NCBI GenBank assembly: GCA_947561395.2
Contig: OX387185.1
Location: 24,371,866-24,435,865, forward strand
DNA: 64,000 nucleotides
Direction of reading: 5' to 3'
Source of the DNA: Buxus sempervirens
Lineage: Eukaryota; Streptophyta; Magnoliopsida; Buxales; Buxaceae
Below the pieces are notes generated by a model. It had not been told where the DNA came from, ran no database searches, and saw only the letters and a program-made list of their open reading frames with translations. This document shows positions 46,495 through 58,333 of this stretch, piece after piece (position 1 is the stretch's first letter; each line of letters begins with the position of its first letter). The position numbers and the translations under genes are program-made.

Positions 46495-47265
46495 TTATGG
46501 TGGAACTGGGACTTGTACAATCCTTGGGGGATGGTCCCAGTTGGAGTACCCTAGGAAGGTATGGAGTTTTTGAAACACTCCCTTCTGCTGTGGGAGTTGA
46601 AATTCACTTTTTATTGGGAAGGGATTTGTTCCCTTGGCTCCCTGAGCTTTCTGCCGATGTTGATGTCTTGGGTGTAGCTGGAGGCTAAGTTTCTTCAATC
46701 TCCTTAATTGTCGTCATCATGGACGATGTTATGGTGATTGGAACAGCTGGAACAATCACCATGTTAATTGGGACAATCCCAATCATAATTTGGGTCGGCA
46801 TAATGACCCAGCACGAGGCTTGGTGGGCACCTTTCGGCTTTCTGCCTTGGGTGCGTCCTTGGTGCTCGTAGCCTTAGTGATGGGAACCGTTGGGCTTGGT
46901 GCCTTGGTCTTGCGGCTTGCCTTACTGCTTTTGGACTTCTTGGTCTTTGGGACCAGTCTGTATTTTTTAGCCGCATTAATCATAGCCATGACGCGAAGGT
47001 CCATTTGTTTCTTCGATGCCTTTTTGTTCTTTCGGCTCCTCCTGGTCTTTAGTGACTTGTTAGGAGCAGCCTTGGCCTTCTGGACCTCCTTGTTTTCAAG
47101 AATAGGCACTTGAAAGTTTGATGCCTCAAGACATAGTGGGGAACGGCTGATGGAAAAAGTGGCACGGTAACAAGCCTTCTTTGAACTTTTTCTCGTTCCC
47201 TCCTTAGTGGTTTGAAGCTTGTGGTAGTATACTGTCACTTGTGGTGCCATGTCCGTAAAGCACAC
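46495..47265 (-). pseudogene. Element Y gag, N-terminal basic part
   Basis: It likely starts at an ATG near 47250 (MAPQVTVYYHKL), about 100 bp inside the 5' LTR. It is Lys/Ala/Ser-rich (KSLKTRRSRKNKKASKKQMD) and carries a stop near 46783 followed by more in-frame gag-like sequence to 46495. A basic, low-complexity N-terminus is common in Tat-lineage gag. Confidence 0.7.
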
Positions 47266-47325
47266 AAGAAAATTGCAAGTATTCAGTCTTATAAAATAAA
47301 GTTAAAGAATAAAAAGGAGAATGCG

Positions 47326-47349
47326 TCCCACCGGGCGTGCAAAAAACCC
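47326..47349 (-). other. Candidate primer binding site of element Y
   Basis: Directly inside the 5' LTR the minus strand reads 'ttgcacgcccggtgggacgc', in the position of a tRNA primer binding site. The matching tRNA is not assigned. Confidence 0.45.
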
Positions 47350-50300
47350 TGTTGACCAAAAATTTGAATCTCAATCATTTCTGATCAAACATGATTTCAC
47401 CCAATTATGTGGGCTTTTATTTCATGGGGTACAAACCCATCCAGGGCGTCTAGGTTACAGAACAATCCCCTTAATTACAACTCTAAAACATTAGAGAAAA
47501 CCCTTTGATTCTAACTTCATTTTCACAAGACTTGATTACTTATATGGTTGGGAATGATTTGGTTTGTTTTAATTGCGACTGAACCTGGTTTGATTTGTCG
47601 GGTTGCCTACGTACCCAATTATATTGGATCAAGTCATAACGTAGTTCAAAATTAATTTAAGTTTGAATTAAGGGTAAGAGATCTTACCTTATATTTAATT
47701 TGGTTTATTTTAATTAATTGGACCATTAAGATCCAGTTTAATTGGGTTTAATTTGAATGGCTTAATGTTTAAGGCATTGGACTGTAAAAGATCATACCTT
47801 AAATTAAACCATTTGAGTTTAATTTTGAGTTAAACCGCAAAGAGGAAACGGTTTGATTTGAAAAGATTTGATTTGATTTGAGTGGTTCAATTTCAAAGGC
47901 ATTGGACCATAGAAGATCATACCTTAATTGAACCAAGAAGTTTAATTTGTTTAATTGATTTAATTTGGGTTGAACCGAAAGGGGAAAACGATTCAATTTA
48001 AGGGAATTTAATTTGGTGTGGTTTAACCCCAAGGCATTAGACCGTAGAAAATCGTACCTTAGATTAAACCACAAGGTTCAATTTGATTGATTAGTTCAAT
48101 TAAACCACTTTTATGACTTGAACCGTAAAAGGGAAACGGTTTCGATTTGTTGGTTGAATTTAATCACTTTAATGTGTATGGGGGTTGGTTTGAACCATTT
48201 TCATTATCCCATTAATTACATAGTTTGGTTCAATTTTAAGATAATTTTGGTTCATTTTAGCTTTAGAACAATTTCGGTTCAATTTAAAATGTTTATAATT
48301 TAGTTTTAGTTTAAGGACGATTTCGGTCCAATTTGGATTTTAACTTGGTTTATTTTAGTTTAAGGACAATTTCGGTCCAATGTTGAATTTAATTTGAATT
48401 TTATTTGGTTTATTTTAGTTTAAGGACAATTTCGATCCAATTTGGATTTTAATTTGGTCTATTTTAGTTTAAGGACAATTTCGGTCCAATTTGAATTTTA
48501 ACTTGGTTTATTTTAGTTTAAGGACAATTTCTGTCCAATTTGAGTTTGATTTGGATTTTATTTGGTTTATTTTAGTTTAAGGACATTTCGGTCCATTTTA
48601 AGAGGTTTTTTTTGGTTTAATTGAGTTTAAGGACAATCCAGTCCAATTTGATGGAGAACCATTATGTTGGACATTTAACGGTTCAATTTGGATTGAAATA
48701 GGACTTTCTGGTTCAATTTTGAACACTTTTGGGACACATTATGGGTTGGTTCAAAGCACTTTTGGGTGCATTTAATCACTTTTACATGAAAAAGTGAAGT
48801 AATTTTATTTTTACATCATGGGTTTTGATGCAATTTTGGGATGTTTGGCTTCTAGAAAGGTCCAATGATTTTTAGGGATTTTCTGGAATTTTCCTAGGGC
48901 CAAATTGGGCTTGAATTGGGCAAACATGCACATTCCTAGGTCAAACCGAGTAGGTTTTGTGGTTCATAGAGCTTTGGTTCAGGCGGTTTGGGCTTGTGGT
49001 AATCCGCGGGTCAGATGGTCCGAGTGAAATGGATCAGGGCTGAAGCTTGGGTTTGGGCCGAGACAAAGGTGCGCGGGCTATGCATGATGCGCCTGGGCCA
49101 TCTCGGCCCATTGCTCTTTTTTTTTTTAAATTTATTATTCTTTTTTTTAACGAGCTGGCGGAGCAGGCCTGATTTGTTGTGCGGGTACAAGGCTGGATCG
49201 GACCGATATAAGCCCGGGCATGTATATGGGCCGGCGGAGCGTGCATGGGCCGGATTGGAGCGATTACCGTATTTGGGTCATAGCGGGCCTTAATACCTGG
49301 GCACGCGGGTCTTGGGCACGGCCAAGCCGGATGCGCCTAGGTTTAAAGCGCCTGGGCTAAGTGCACGGCCCAGCCTGCTGTCTGACGCATGCAAGAGGCC
49401 AAGATGTGGCCTAGGATGCTGAAAAAGTCCCTTTTGCTCGTTGTTTAGCCTCAAATTTGCGATTTCTACCACCTGCCGACTTCGGGATGTTTACAGATCC
49501 CTTTTTTTTGCTGAATTCTGGGTATTTTTAGCCCAGTTTTATGTCTTTAAACTCAGATTTTAACCCATAACCTTATTTTAATAATTTTGGTTCATTTTTA
49601 TGGAGTTTTCACACAGGAGTCCGGGTGACCCAAATATGAGTCACTCTTCTTTTGGGAGTTCATCTTGTAAAGTCCAAGTGGTCCTGAAAAGAATCCCCGG
49701 CCCTTCGGATTTGTTTCAAGGAAGAAATTGAAGATTCCCTCATCTTTAATTGTAATCCAATTAAGATACAGAGTCCAGGCGACCCTAATAAGAGTCCCTG
49801 ACTCTCTGAAATCAAACGGAGAACAGAATTAAAGATAAGGGATAAGATTAGGGGAAGAAAAAGAAGAGATAAACCTAATGTAAGTTTTACCTTCTCTTCT
49901 CTGTGATAACCCTTCGTAACTCTTCAAATCAACCTCCTTGTTTTCCTCCAAAAACTCTTCGTATCCTTCTCTTTCAAAACACTTTTTTCCAACCTCCTCT
50001 AAACCTTATCTCTTTGGCTTTTTATATAGGTGGATTTGTAGCATGTGTGGGAAGTTATAACTTCCCACACTCCATTCCACGATTGAGAGAAGTTGTAACT
50101 TCTCTCAACTTTCTCACTTATCCCCAAAAAAAGGGGACGTTTTGTTCCCTTTTTTTGTTTTAATTTAATTAAAGAGTAATAGGGAGGGGGGAGGGGGGGG
50201 ACACATGGCATGTGGTCCCCACCTCTTAAAACAAATTTTGACCTCTTAAAACAAATCTTGAGAAGTCGTGCATGTGCACCACCATGTGAATTTTTATTTG

Positions 50301-50392
50301 AAACTTATTTTTTTTTTTTTGGGGATTTCTTTGGGACGTGGCCTACAATGCCACGTCATCAAAGATATGCCTATTTTTTTTAGGTGCAAACA
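47350..50392 (-). repeat. 5' LTR of element Y
   Basis: A 3043-bp LTR, partner of 16179-19202. It carries the same tandem array (48300-48625), G-run (50181-50200) and TATA (50019-50030). It differs by small indels, for example a short duplicated 'gacctcttaaaacaaat' near 50239 and an extra 'gggaagttataacttccc' inverted repeat near 50049. Confidence 0.95.
48300..48625. repeat. Tandem minisatellite in Y 5' LTR
   Basis: Same ~54-bp units as 17130-17480 ('ttttagtttaaggacaattt', 'cggtccaatttg'). Confidence 0.85.
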
Positions 50393-50710
50393 GGGCTCTT
50401 TTTAAAGAAAGAAGTAGGGCCCGATAGGCCCAATCCCTAGTCCTAGCCAAACCAAGCCTAATCTAGCCAATACATGTTTCTCATTGGGCTTTTACTTGGG
50501 CCTCAAGTGGTGTGGCCCTTAATTAGGTTGCTTATTGCTTAAAGCCTATTAGTTGGACTAGGTGGGCCCAATTGGAAGGCCCACAGGTGCTCAAGTTGGG
50601 ACCACTAGGTCGAAGGCCCATGTTGGGTTTCGGATTGACCCAAAAACCCTACTGGATGGATTAGTTCAATAAACAAGGGGAATCAAATATAGGTTTTTCG
50701 GGTGTTCTAG

Positions 50711-50776
50711 GTGTATCCGAAATTAAATTTCGGCTACACCTCAAACCTACATAGCCGAAATTGTATTTTGGCTATG
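50711..50776. repeat. Distal palindrome pair in X
   Basis: Two inverted repeats: GTGTATCCGAAATT/AATTTCGGCTACAC (about 50711-50739) and CATAGCCGAAAT/ATTTTGGCTATG (about 50750-50776). The position within the LTR corresponds to 25713-25777 of Z. Confidence 0.8.
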
Positions 50777-51206
50777 AAGAAAACATAGCTTGCCCGACCT
50801 GAGTTTTCGAGCAAGCACTGAAAATAAATTTTTTGTGGTTTTAAAAAGGGGGTTGGATTCTCTAGTCCTTAAAGGTGACCAGGGAATGTGTGGGCCCGTC
50901 AGTGGGCCCACAATGGCCTGGGTTTAAGGAAATGAGCCTAATTAGGCTCATTTCACTTACTTTTACACCAATGAGAGGGGGACTAAGGCTTGGGGCCTTG
51001 TCCCCCCTCCTTGAGCAGAAACTCAAAGAAATAACAGGGACCAAGAGTGTCCCTGTTCTGGTTTTGGAAGCATCCCCACTCCTTCCATGGGGAGAAGAAG
51101 GGGAGTGGCCCAGTTGGCCTAAGATTGGGTCTACTCAGCCACACCATTTCTCATGCCCATATAATCCACACAAAACCAACCATATAAAGAAGAAAATAGG
51201 TGTTAA

Positions 51207-53461
51207 AGGTGTGTAACGCCCCGGATCCGTGTTGTTCATTAAAGATATAACACGTCTCACAGAGGGTTAGGTAAGGATCTCAATAACGGTGATCGCTGGA
51301 TAATCACACACAATTTATATCACATCAGAGTGCACAATTAAAATTCTAATCCAAGCAATCTATAGAATCTTCAAATACATCAAATGGTTCCAATTTACTA
51401 CCTTATTACAATTCCCACAAATTCAATTGAACAGAGTTTAAGACTAAATAACCTATTAGTCTAAGGATTGTAGTAATAATCCTCCTCCCTATAAGTGTCA
51501 GTTGGATCTACCCCAGTAGGCACCTCACCACGAAGATCTGAAAAACAAAACAACAACGAGGGATGAGATACGAATATCTCAGCGAGTGACACGTGCATGC
51601 AGAAATAGTTAACACAGTTATAAGACATGCTTCAATAAATAACCAAGAAATTAAACAACAGATTTCCGATAACAACACAAAAAGGTCAATGTCATGCATA
51701 TTGTTACATTGATTAATTTACATGCCAAGTAGACACTCCACACCTCCATGTACACAGTTCCGACCTACTCAGGGTATCGGACACTCTGAAATGACGGCCT
51801 ACTCAGGGTATTGTCATCCAATGCCGGCCTACTCCGGGTATCGGCACTGACAACCAGGCCTACTCAAGGTATCTGGCTGCTCTACATTGGTCGTGGCAAC
51901 ACACAAGGCCATGCAATTACACCAATAAACAAATACCATCACATTACTAAGCTTAACAAGGATCCAAGGGAAGCTAAACCCAAAACCGATAAATAACCAA
52001 ATAAACTCCGCATTCAGTAAACCCACATTTATTTCAAAACTGTGTATCCCAATACACACATCACAAGTTGTTCCAACCAGAACAGTAACTCCTCACAAGT
52101 GTTCTAACTAGAACAGTAACTCCTCATAAGTGTTCCAACCAGAACTTCAACTCACACAAGGAAATAGTCTTTACAATTCATTTCAAAACTTGCCAATAAG
52201 TGAAGCCAGGATTTAATAAATTCTCAACCAAGTACAGTGTTTAACCAAAGAGAACTAAAATAGGAACTCCTAGTGTTTGGTATCCAAAACATCACTTACA
52301 GATAGCCCTAAATTTGCTTTGGAAGCTCCTAAGAATTTCCAGAATTTTATCTTTAATATTCTCATAGGTAATATTGTTTCTAGAGTCTTAAACATGTGAT
52401 TTATCAAGTGCTTGAAACCTCTTATCATCAAAATCCAACTTGGTTTACTCAAACATGCAATTCGGCAAAGAAATGGACCATGCGCTGACCTCCTGCGCTA
52501 GGTGGGAGGTCGATGGTCGAAATTTTTGGGTATGCACCCACTTCAAGTCGAGTGAGCGCGAGCTAGGCGCGAAGTGGGCGGGAGGTTCGTCCGAGATGCG
52601 CGTATTGGGTTTAAGTGCGCGCGAGCTGAGCGCCAAGTGGGCGCAAGCTCGGCGGATAGTTTAATTTAACCTTGCGCCTACTACCCGAAGTGGGCGCCAG
52701 TGAGCGCCAAGTGGGCGGATAGAAAACTAAAATTTCGAGTCTCTGTTATTTCCAGATCTACAACTCTGGTCGAACTTTTTCGGTCTGTAACTACTTCTTT
52801 AGTCTCCTAATATCCCCAGAACACATTCAAATTAGTTTTGGAATTAATCTAACACAATTTTTATTTATCCTCATCCAGTTCTAAAGAGACAACCCTCAGA
52901 CTATCTCCGTCCAGAAAAACCAATGAATATCTCATTCCGCAAACATATGCATTCGGATTAAACCTACGAGTAATACAAAACCCAGGTTTTAAAACAGTGC
53001 CACTCACCTTATAAGCTTCCAAGTCTTGGCAACAGCAACCCCTCGTAGAGCAAACCCCAACCAACCGTTCGTTCGTCTGGTTGCTATAGTCACCCAGATG
53101 TTCTCTTGATCACCAAAAGAAAAGCCCTCCTGAACTTCTTGATCACGAACACTAAATGGCCGGAACTTCCCCAGATCTTCTTCTCTCCCAAGAAACCTAG
53201 GACAAAATCGCCGCAGCCGCAATCGCTAATCCTCAATACGAGTATAAGCGTATTAAGAGCAAAACCCAAAACCTAATTTTTCTAGAGTATAAATACCTTC
53301 CGTAATTAATTTACCGCTTGACGAACTTTCAAAACCTCTGATATGGTGTGTGCTCGCCCACCGAAACTCCTACATCCACACACCTTATTAGTTTAATTTA
53401 TTATTATTATTATTTGTTTTTCCCATAAAATCATGAAAAATCATCGGGGTTTTACAAGGTG
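51207..53461 (-). mobile_element. Solo LTR 'W3' with TSD AGGTG
   Basis: A 2245-bp solo LTR (51212-53456) with AGGTG at 51207-51211 and 53457-53461. On the minus strand it starts TGTAAAACCCCGATG and ends GGGGCGTTACA. It contains four 'ggcctactcagggtat'-like units (51760-51870), the 'gagatattcgtatctcat' motif (about 51562-51580) and GC-rich 'gtgggcg' modules (52550-52720). It is inserted in X. Confidence 0.92.
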
Positions 53462-55174
53462 CTCCAAAGTAGGCAAGAGTGCACATGCATATATGAGGTG
53501 TGTGTGTGATTTCTAAAGAGATCAAAGTCATAAGAAAGTCTAACATGCTTTCTAATTTCATGCAAGCATATATGAGATGTGGCCAAATACATGCAATAAG
53601 GTGTAACTTATCCATGCAAATATACTAAAAGAGAACATGCTTAATCCAAGCAAGCATGCATGCGCATCACCACTATCACACCAAAAGGAAACAAGCAAAA
53701 GTGCCAAACAACATCCAAAGGACAAGTAGAAGAAAGGATAAGGGGGGAAAACCTTATGGAGGGATACATGGGACATGAATAAGGAGAACATGCTCTCCTA
53801 TAACTTAACAAAATGGAAGTAAGAAGAAATAGAAAAAAAAAAGTGTTTTAAAAGGAGACTCTAGACACTATAAACTTGGTCCCTCCTCCTCTCTTTTGGG
53901 CTTGGACACTTCCCCCTACCATGGGAAGCTACTTTTATGGAGGCAATAAAGATAAAGATAGAGAGAAGAAGATAGAGGTGCAATAACATGGTAAAAGAGA
54001 GCAAGAACATCAAGACATGCTCATATCTCACTCATTCTCATATATGTTGAACAAATATGACAAGAGAGCTTGCCCTGGGGTTTGGAAGTCTCTTGGGTGT
54101 GTGTTGAAGTCCCTTGAAGCCTCAACAGTGGATGGAGCACCTCTCCTTCAAGTTCCAAGTGATTCTCCAAGCTCCTCTTCAGTTGAAAGTGAGGAAGAAG
54201 AGGGAAGGAAGGTGTTGGGAGGTGTTAGGAGGTTAAGCGAGTGATGGAGGGGTAGAGAGAAGGGTTTCGTACAAGGGGAGGAGAGGGAGAAGAGCCAAAA
54301 TCACCAACCCATGCAAATGAGCTACTGATTTCATTTTATAGACAAAAATAATGTAGCTGAAATATCAGGTCGGCTACATTATTTATATGTATAGCCGGAA
54401 ATAATTTTCGGCTATACATATTTTCTTTGCATCTAAAATACAATTTCGGATACATATGTGTCTTGTCAGAAATGATTACCTGTAGGGATAAGGTCAGAGA
54501 ATCCTGACGCAAAATCTGGGAATCTTATCTTGTATCCGAAATATAAATTCGGATATTTTTAGGAAATATCTGATTTTCCCAGATTTACCCCCTTCTCTCT
54601 CCAATTTGGCTGATTTGATGTGGATTCTCTCACTTAATGAGAGAATCTGAATTTTGATTTTTTTTAATTAATTTAATTAGCAAAAATGAGATATTTTGAG
54701 AAATAACATTATTTTATTCAAGATATTTTCTTTCTTGTCCTTCACTTTCGCCACTTGGCAGATGTGACTTGCACATTCGCCACGTGGATAGCTTTTCTAC
54801 ATTTTTGCCCTTAGGGTTGCTCTGCTCATAACTCCTTTATCTGAACCTCGATTCTGGCAAACTCAGTTGCATCAGAACTGTGTCGGGATTTCCTATTCAT
54901 CGAGATAGGATATGGCAGCCAATTCAGCTTTGACTAGGAAGTCAAAAACTACTCCCTAGGGTTTGATCTGCTCATAACTTCTTTATCCGGACCCCAATTC
55001 TAGAAAACTCAGTTGCATCGGAACCATGTCGAAATTTCCTATCCTTCGGGATAGGATATGGTAGCCAATCTGGGTTTGATCAAAAAAATCAATTTATGCT
55101 TTCTAGGGTTTGACCTGCCTGTTAGGGTTTTCATTTCCGGCACTTCCGGGAGGTGCAAAAATGAGGTGCTTACA
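53462..55174 (-). repeat. Remaining 5' part of LTR X
   Basis: Outer part of X on the minus strand. It includes U3 palindromes (54350-54555), the doubled ~150-bp unit (about 54845 and 54990) and the TGTAAGCACC terminus. ORFs here are chance frames. Confidence 0.8.
54350..54555. repeat. Palindrome array in X U3
   Basis: Units at 54350-54380 (arms AATGTAGC/GCTACATT), 54386-54420 (TATGTATAGCCG/CGGCTATACATA), a partial one at 54429-54453, and 54531-54555 (TATCCGAA/TTCGGATA). It abuts the minus-strand TATA at about 54335-54342. Confidence 0.88.
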
Positions 55175-55179
55175 TGTTG

Positions 55180-56189
55180 GTTTATTTATTTCTAATGATT
55201 CTTAAACTTGTTCTAAATAATTCTATTCATTAAAATTTATTTAATTGATTAAATAATTTCATGGTTGTACGTAGTTGAAACCACATAAAGATATGCGTTT
55301 CGGATTTGGATTTGTATTTGTTGTGGCAGTATCATGAATAAAATCATCATATTGCATTTATACCTGCAAGAGAGTGAAATGTGAGGACTAATACCTAATA
55401 ATCATCAATAACTATGGAATGGGTGAGGTGTGAGGGATAATTCCAACAGCCACTAATAACCTAAAATTTTGATATTGTGATCCTTGAATGTTGTAGTAAA
55501 AAAGATTTATGGAGACCAAGACTTAGCTTGTAGGATGTGGATTACTTGTGAAACTGGACTTGAATTTCAATCAGGTATATAATTTAGATGAGAATAAGGT
55601 TTTGTTTTAGAGCCAAACCATCACAACGGTGTCATGAAATCTACGATTGTACTCCTCTTTCCAAAAATAGTGGCTCATTATAGTGTTCAATCGGTTGAAA
55701 GCAAATTTTCTTGCAGAATACTATAAAGAAACTCTTTATTATCCTCTGGGGATAGGATCATATAATGGGAATGTGTGCTGGCTTGGGTTATCTAAAACAA
55801 CTTTATAATGTATTACATAACAAGCTGTAAGTAAGGTGGGAGAGGACTTACATAATTGCCACTCTGCAGATGTCTAGCTATAGTATGTGGATGCATGCAC
55901 TATTCACATACATATATTACACACTTATTTGTGCATGAGTTTACAGGTTTTGGTGTATTTGTTTTATATAGATATCATCTTTAGGAATTCATGCTTCCTA
56001 GTTATATGTTATTTTGCATTAGTCATTATCATAACTGCATACATGTTTATTTTATGATGTTTATATTCTATATGTTACTATTTTTAGTATGTATGGTTGT
56101 ATATTTTATAAGAGTTTCTTATTGGGACTGAAACTCTAGGATGGAAGCCTATTAAGCATTGCTCTCACCTATCATATTTTGCAAATAAT
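55180..56189 (+). repeat. Central part of U between X and the copia element
   Basis: Non-coding. It includes the repeated 'agtgaaatgtgaggac' and 'ggtgaggtgtgagggat' modules (55374-55460) and the block shared with 800-1230 and inverted 1690-2150. No ORF of interest. Confidence 0.55.
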
Positions 56190-56194
56190 GAAGT

Positions 56195-56432
56195 TGTTAG
56201 AAATCGTACAGCAACAATAAACGAAACAGAAAATAGAATAAACAAGAGACACGATTTACGTGGTTCAGCAAGGATGCCTACGTCCACGAATGATGAGGTT
56301 CCTTTCCTTAATCTGTGAAAAATAGGGTTACAAAACACACAACCCTCTCCTGGCTGAAAAACAAAGCTGGCGCTAAGTGTACAATATGGCCCTTATCTAA
56401 ACATTGACTTAATTCAAATCACATACACGACA
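56195..56432 (-). repeat. 3' LTR of the copia element (shortened)
   Basis: It matches the 5' LTR except for a central segment of about 65 bp net that is missing and replaced by 'aagctggcgctaagtgtac'. Termini are TG...CA. Confidence 0.92.
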
Positions 56433-56444
56433 AATCTCCACCTT
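56433..56444 (-). other. Copia polypurine tract
   Basis: Minus-strand AAGGTGGAGATT lies directly upstream of the 3' LTR. Confidence 0.8.
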
Positions 56445-56536
56445 GACTTGAATCATGTCAATCTCCTGGACACCCTTTCCTTCCCGCATTGTCTTCTTAA
56501 GAATGCAGCTCAACACCCATTATAGGTGTTGTCTCC

Positions 56537-57209
56537 TCAATGTCTGAGCAAGTTGATTAAGCCCAAGCAATACTTGAACTTCTCTGTTGGTAGCACCTTG
56601 GTTAACATGTCTGCATCATTGTCCTTTGTATTCACCTTACAAAGATGAATTTCCCTTTCTGAGATATATTCTCTAATTTTGTGGTATCTCACTGCAATGT
56701 GTTTAGTTCTTGCATGATAAACTTGGTTCTTTGCTAAGTGAATAGCACTCTGGCTATCGCATCCAATCCGTACACTTCCTTGATTCATGCCAAGTTCATT
56801 AAAAATTCCTTTCAACCATATAGCTTCCTTTGCTGCTTCCAAAGCAGCCATGTATTCAGCCTCTGTTGTTGATAAAGCAACCACCCCTTGAAGTACAAAC
56901 CTCCAACTCCCCTCCTGTGAGAGTGAATACATATCCTGTAGATGACTTCCCTTTATCTAAATCTCTTGAAAAGTTAGAATCTACATAACCAGCCACATGA
57001 TTTGAAGATTCACTTTTCTCAAATAGAATACCAAGGTTCTTAGTTCCAGTCAAATATCTGAAAATCCATTTCACTGCACTCCAATGTTCTTTCCCTGGAT
57101 TTGCCATGTATCTGCTAACCATGCTCACTACATGAGCTATGTCAGGTCTTGTACATACTATGGTATACATCAAACTACCCACTGCACTGGCATAAGGAAC
57201 ATGAGACAT
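56537..57209 (-). pseudogene. Copia RNase H
   Basis: Two overlapping frames. The first has YVDSNFSRDLDKGKSSTGYV with the first catalytic Asp. The second has TEAEYMAALEAAKEAIWLKG and IGCDSQSAIHLAKN with the Glu and second Asp, then HARTKHIAVRYHKIREYI. Frame changes occur near 57200 and 56900. It ends shortly before the PPT. Confidence 0.88.
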
Positions 57210-58276
57210 CTCAGTTTTTCTTCTTCAGTAGAAGGACACAATCCTGCACTCAACTTGAAATGTGCAACAAGAGGTGTGAAAACAAGTTTTGCTTTATTCA
57301 TATTAAATCTTTCTAAAACCTTCTCTATGTAATTTCCTTGTGAAAGCCACAACCTCCCTTGTTGCATATCTCTGTGGATTTCCATGTCAAGTATTTTTCT
57401 AGCATGTCCTAAATCCTTCATGTCAAATTCATTTCCCAACATGGATTTCAACATATTAATATTAGACATATTCTTCACAGCAATTAACATGTCATCAACA
57501 TATAGCAACAAATATATGTAGGAACCATCACAAAGAACTTTAAAGTAAACACAACAGTCATACTCACATCTTGTGTAGCCTTTCTTCATCATAAACGAAT
57601 CAAATCGTTTGTTCCATTGTCTTGGAGACTGATTCAAACCATAGAGAGACCTCTTCAACTTGCAAACAAGGTTCTCCTTCCCTGGTTCTTTGAATTCTTC
57701 AGGTTGCTGCATGTATATCTGCTCTTCCAACTCTCCATGAAGAAAAACCGTCTTCACATCAAGTTGTACCAATTCAAGATTGAACTGGGCTACCATGGCT
57801 AATAGAACTATTATTGAAGTATGTTTCACAACTGGTGCAAAGATCTTATTGAATTCAATCCCTTCCTTTTGTGCATAACCTTTTGCAATCAACCATGCCT
57901 TATACCGTTCAGGTTCACCTTTACTTGTAGCTTCTTTCTTTCTGTATGTCCATTTGCAACCAATTGCCTTCTTTCCTTCGGGTAGTTCCGTCAACTCCCA
58001 AGTCTTGTTCATGTGCAAGGACTCCATCTCCTCATTCATAGCAGTCATCAATTTATTATTATCTTCATAATTCATGGCTTCCTGAAATGAACATGGATAT
58101 CCAGGTGCAGTAATGAGAGCAAAAGAAACCATATCATCAAAGCCATACCCGACAAGTGCTTTCTTTTCCCTTCTTTGTTTGTCCCTTGCAATGATATGAG
58201 TTTCTTGTTCACTAGATGACTCTCCTTGAGGCATATTACAATGCTCTTCATGCTCAACTGTATCATCTAGCTCCAC
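57170..58276 (-). pseudogene. Copia reverse transcriptase
   Basis: A full copia RT: WTYRKKEATSKGEPERYKAW, GYAQKEGIEFNKIFAPVVKH, LVQLDVKTVFLHGELEEQIY and the catalytic YLLLYVDDMLIA. It is in the same frame as the integrase, separated by TAG at 58334-58336 and a short linker. A frameshift near its end moves RNase H to another frame. Confidence 0.92.
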
Positions 58277-58333
58277 CTCAACACGAAGTGTATCCTTTTC
58301 TTGATGGTCATCTGGTTGCGATACTTCATCATT

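Larger units (their letters stand above)
16174..50397 (-). mobile_element. Giant Tat-lineage Ty3 retrotransposon 'Y' with antisense PMD ORF
   Basis: A TSD GGGCT lies at 16174-16178 and 50393-50397. Two direct LTRs (16179-19202 and 47350-50392) look about 95-97% identical by eye where I compared them. The minus-strand order is 5' LTR, candidate PBS, gag, protease, RT, RNase H, second RNase H, integrase, then an opposite-strand PMD ORF, PPT and 3' LTR. The second RNase H and the gag tail resembling YCRYHRMVSH are characteristic of the Tat/Ogre lineage. Four later insertions (Z, W1, W2, V2) account for about 15 kb of its 34.2-kb span. Nonsense codons and a few frameshifts make it non-autonomous now. 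Confidence 0.92.
15404..55179 (-). mobile_element. Solo LTR 'X' with TSD TGTTG, split by element Y and W3
   Basis: Identical TGTTG flanks lie at 15404-15408 and 55175-55179 around TG...CA termini (15409 and 55174). On the minus strand the LTR starts TGTAAGCACCTCATTTTTGC. Its own sequence is 15409-16178, 50398-51211 and 53462-55174, about 3.3 kb. No gag-pol of its own remains, so it is a solo LTR. It belongs to the same family as Z. A TATA box (minus-strand 'tctataaaatg', about 54335-54342) and palindromes lie in its U3. The 'ggagtcgcca' motif near 15501 is the reverse complement of the TGGCGACTCC found near the end of many plant Tat/Ogre LTRs. Confidence 0.85.

Noticed and set aside
44843-46688. 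Several + strand ORFs opposite gag (for example 44843-45214 and 46362-46688)
   Set aside because: Antisense shadows of the gag frame. The true antisense gene of Y is the PMD ORF at 20436-33930.
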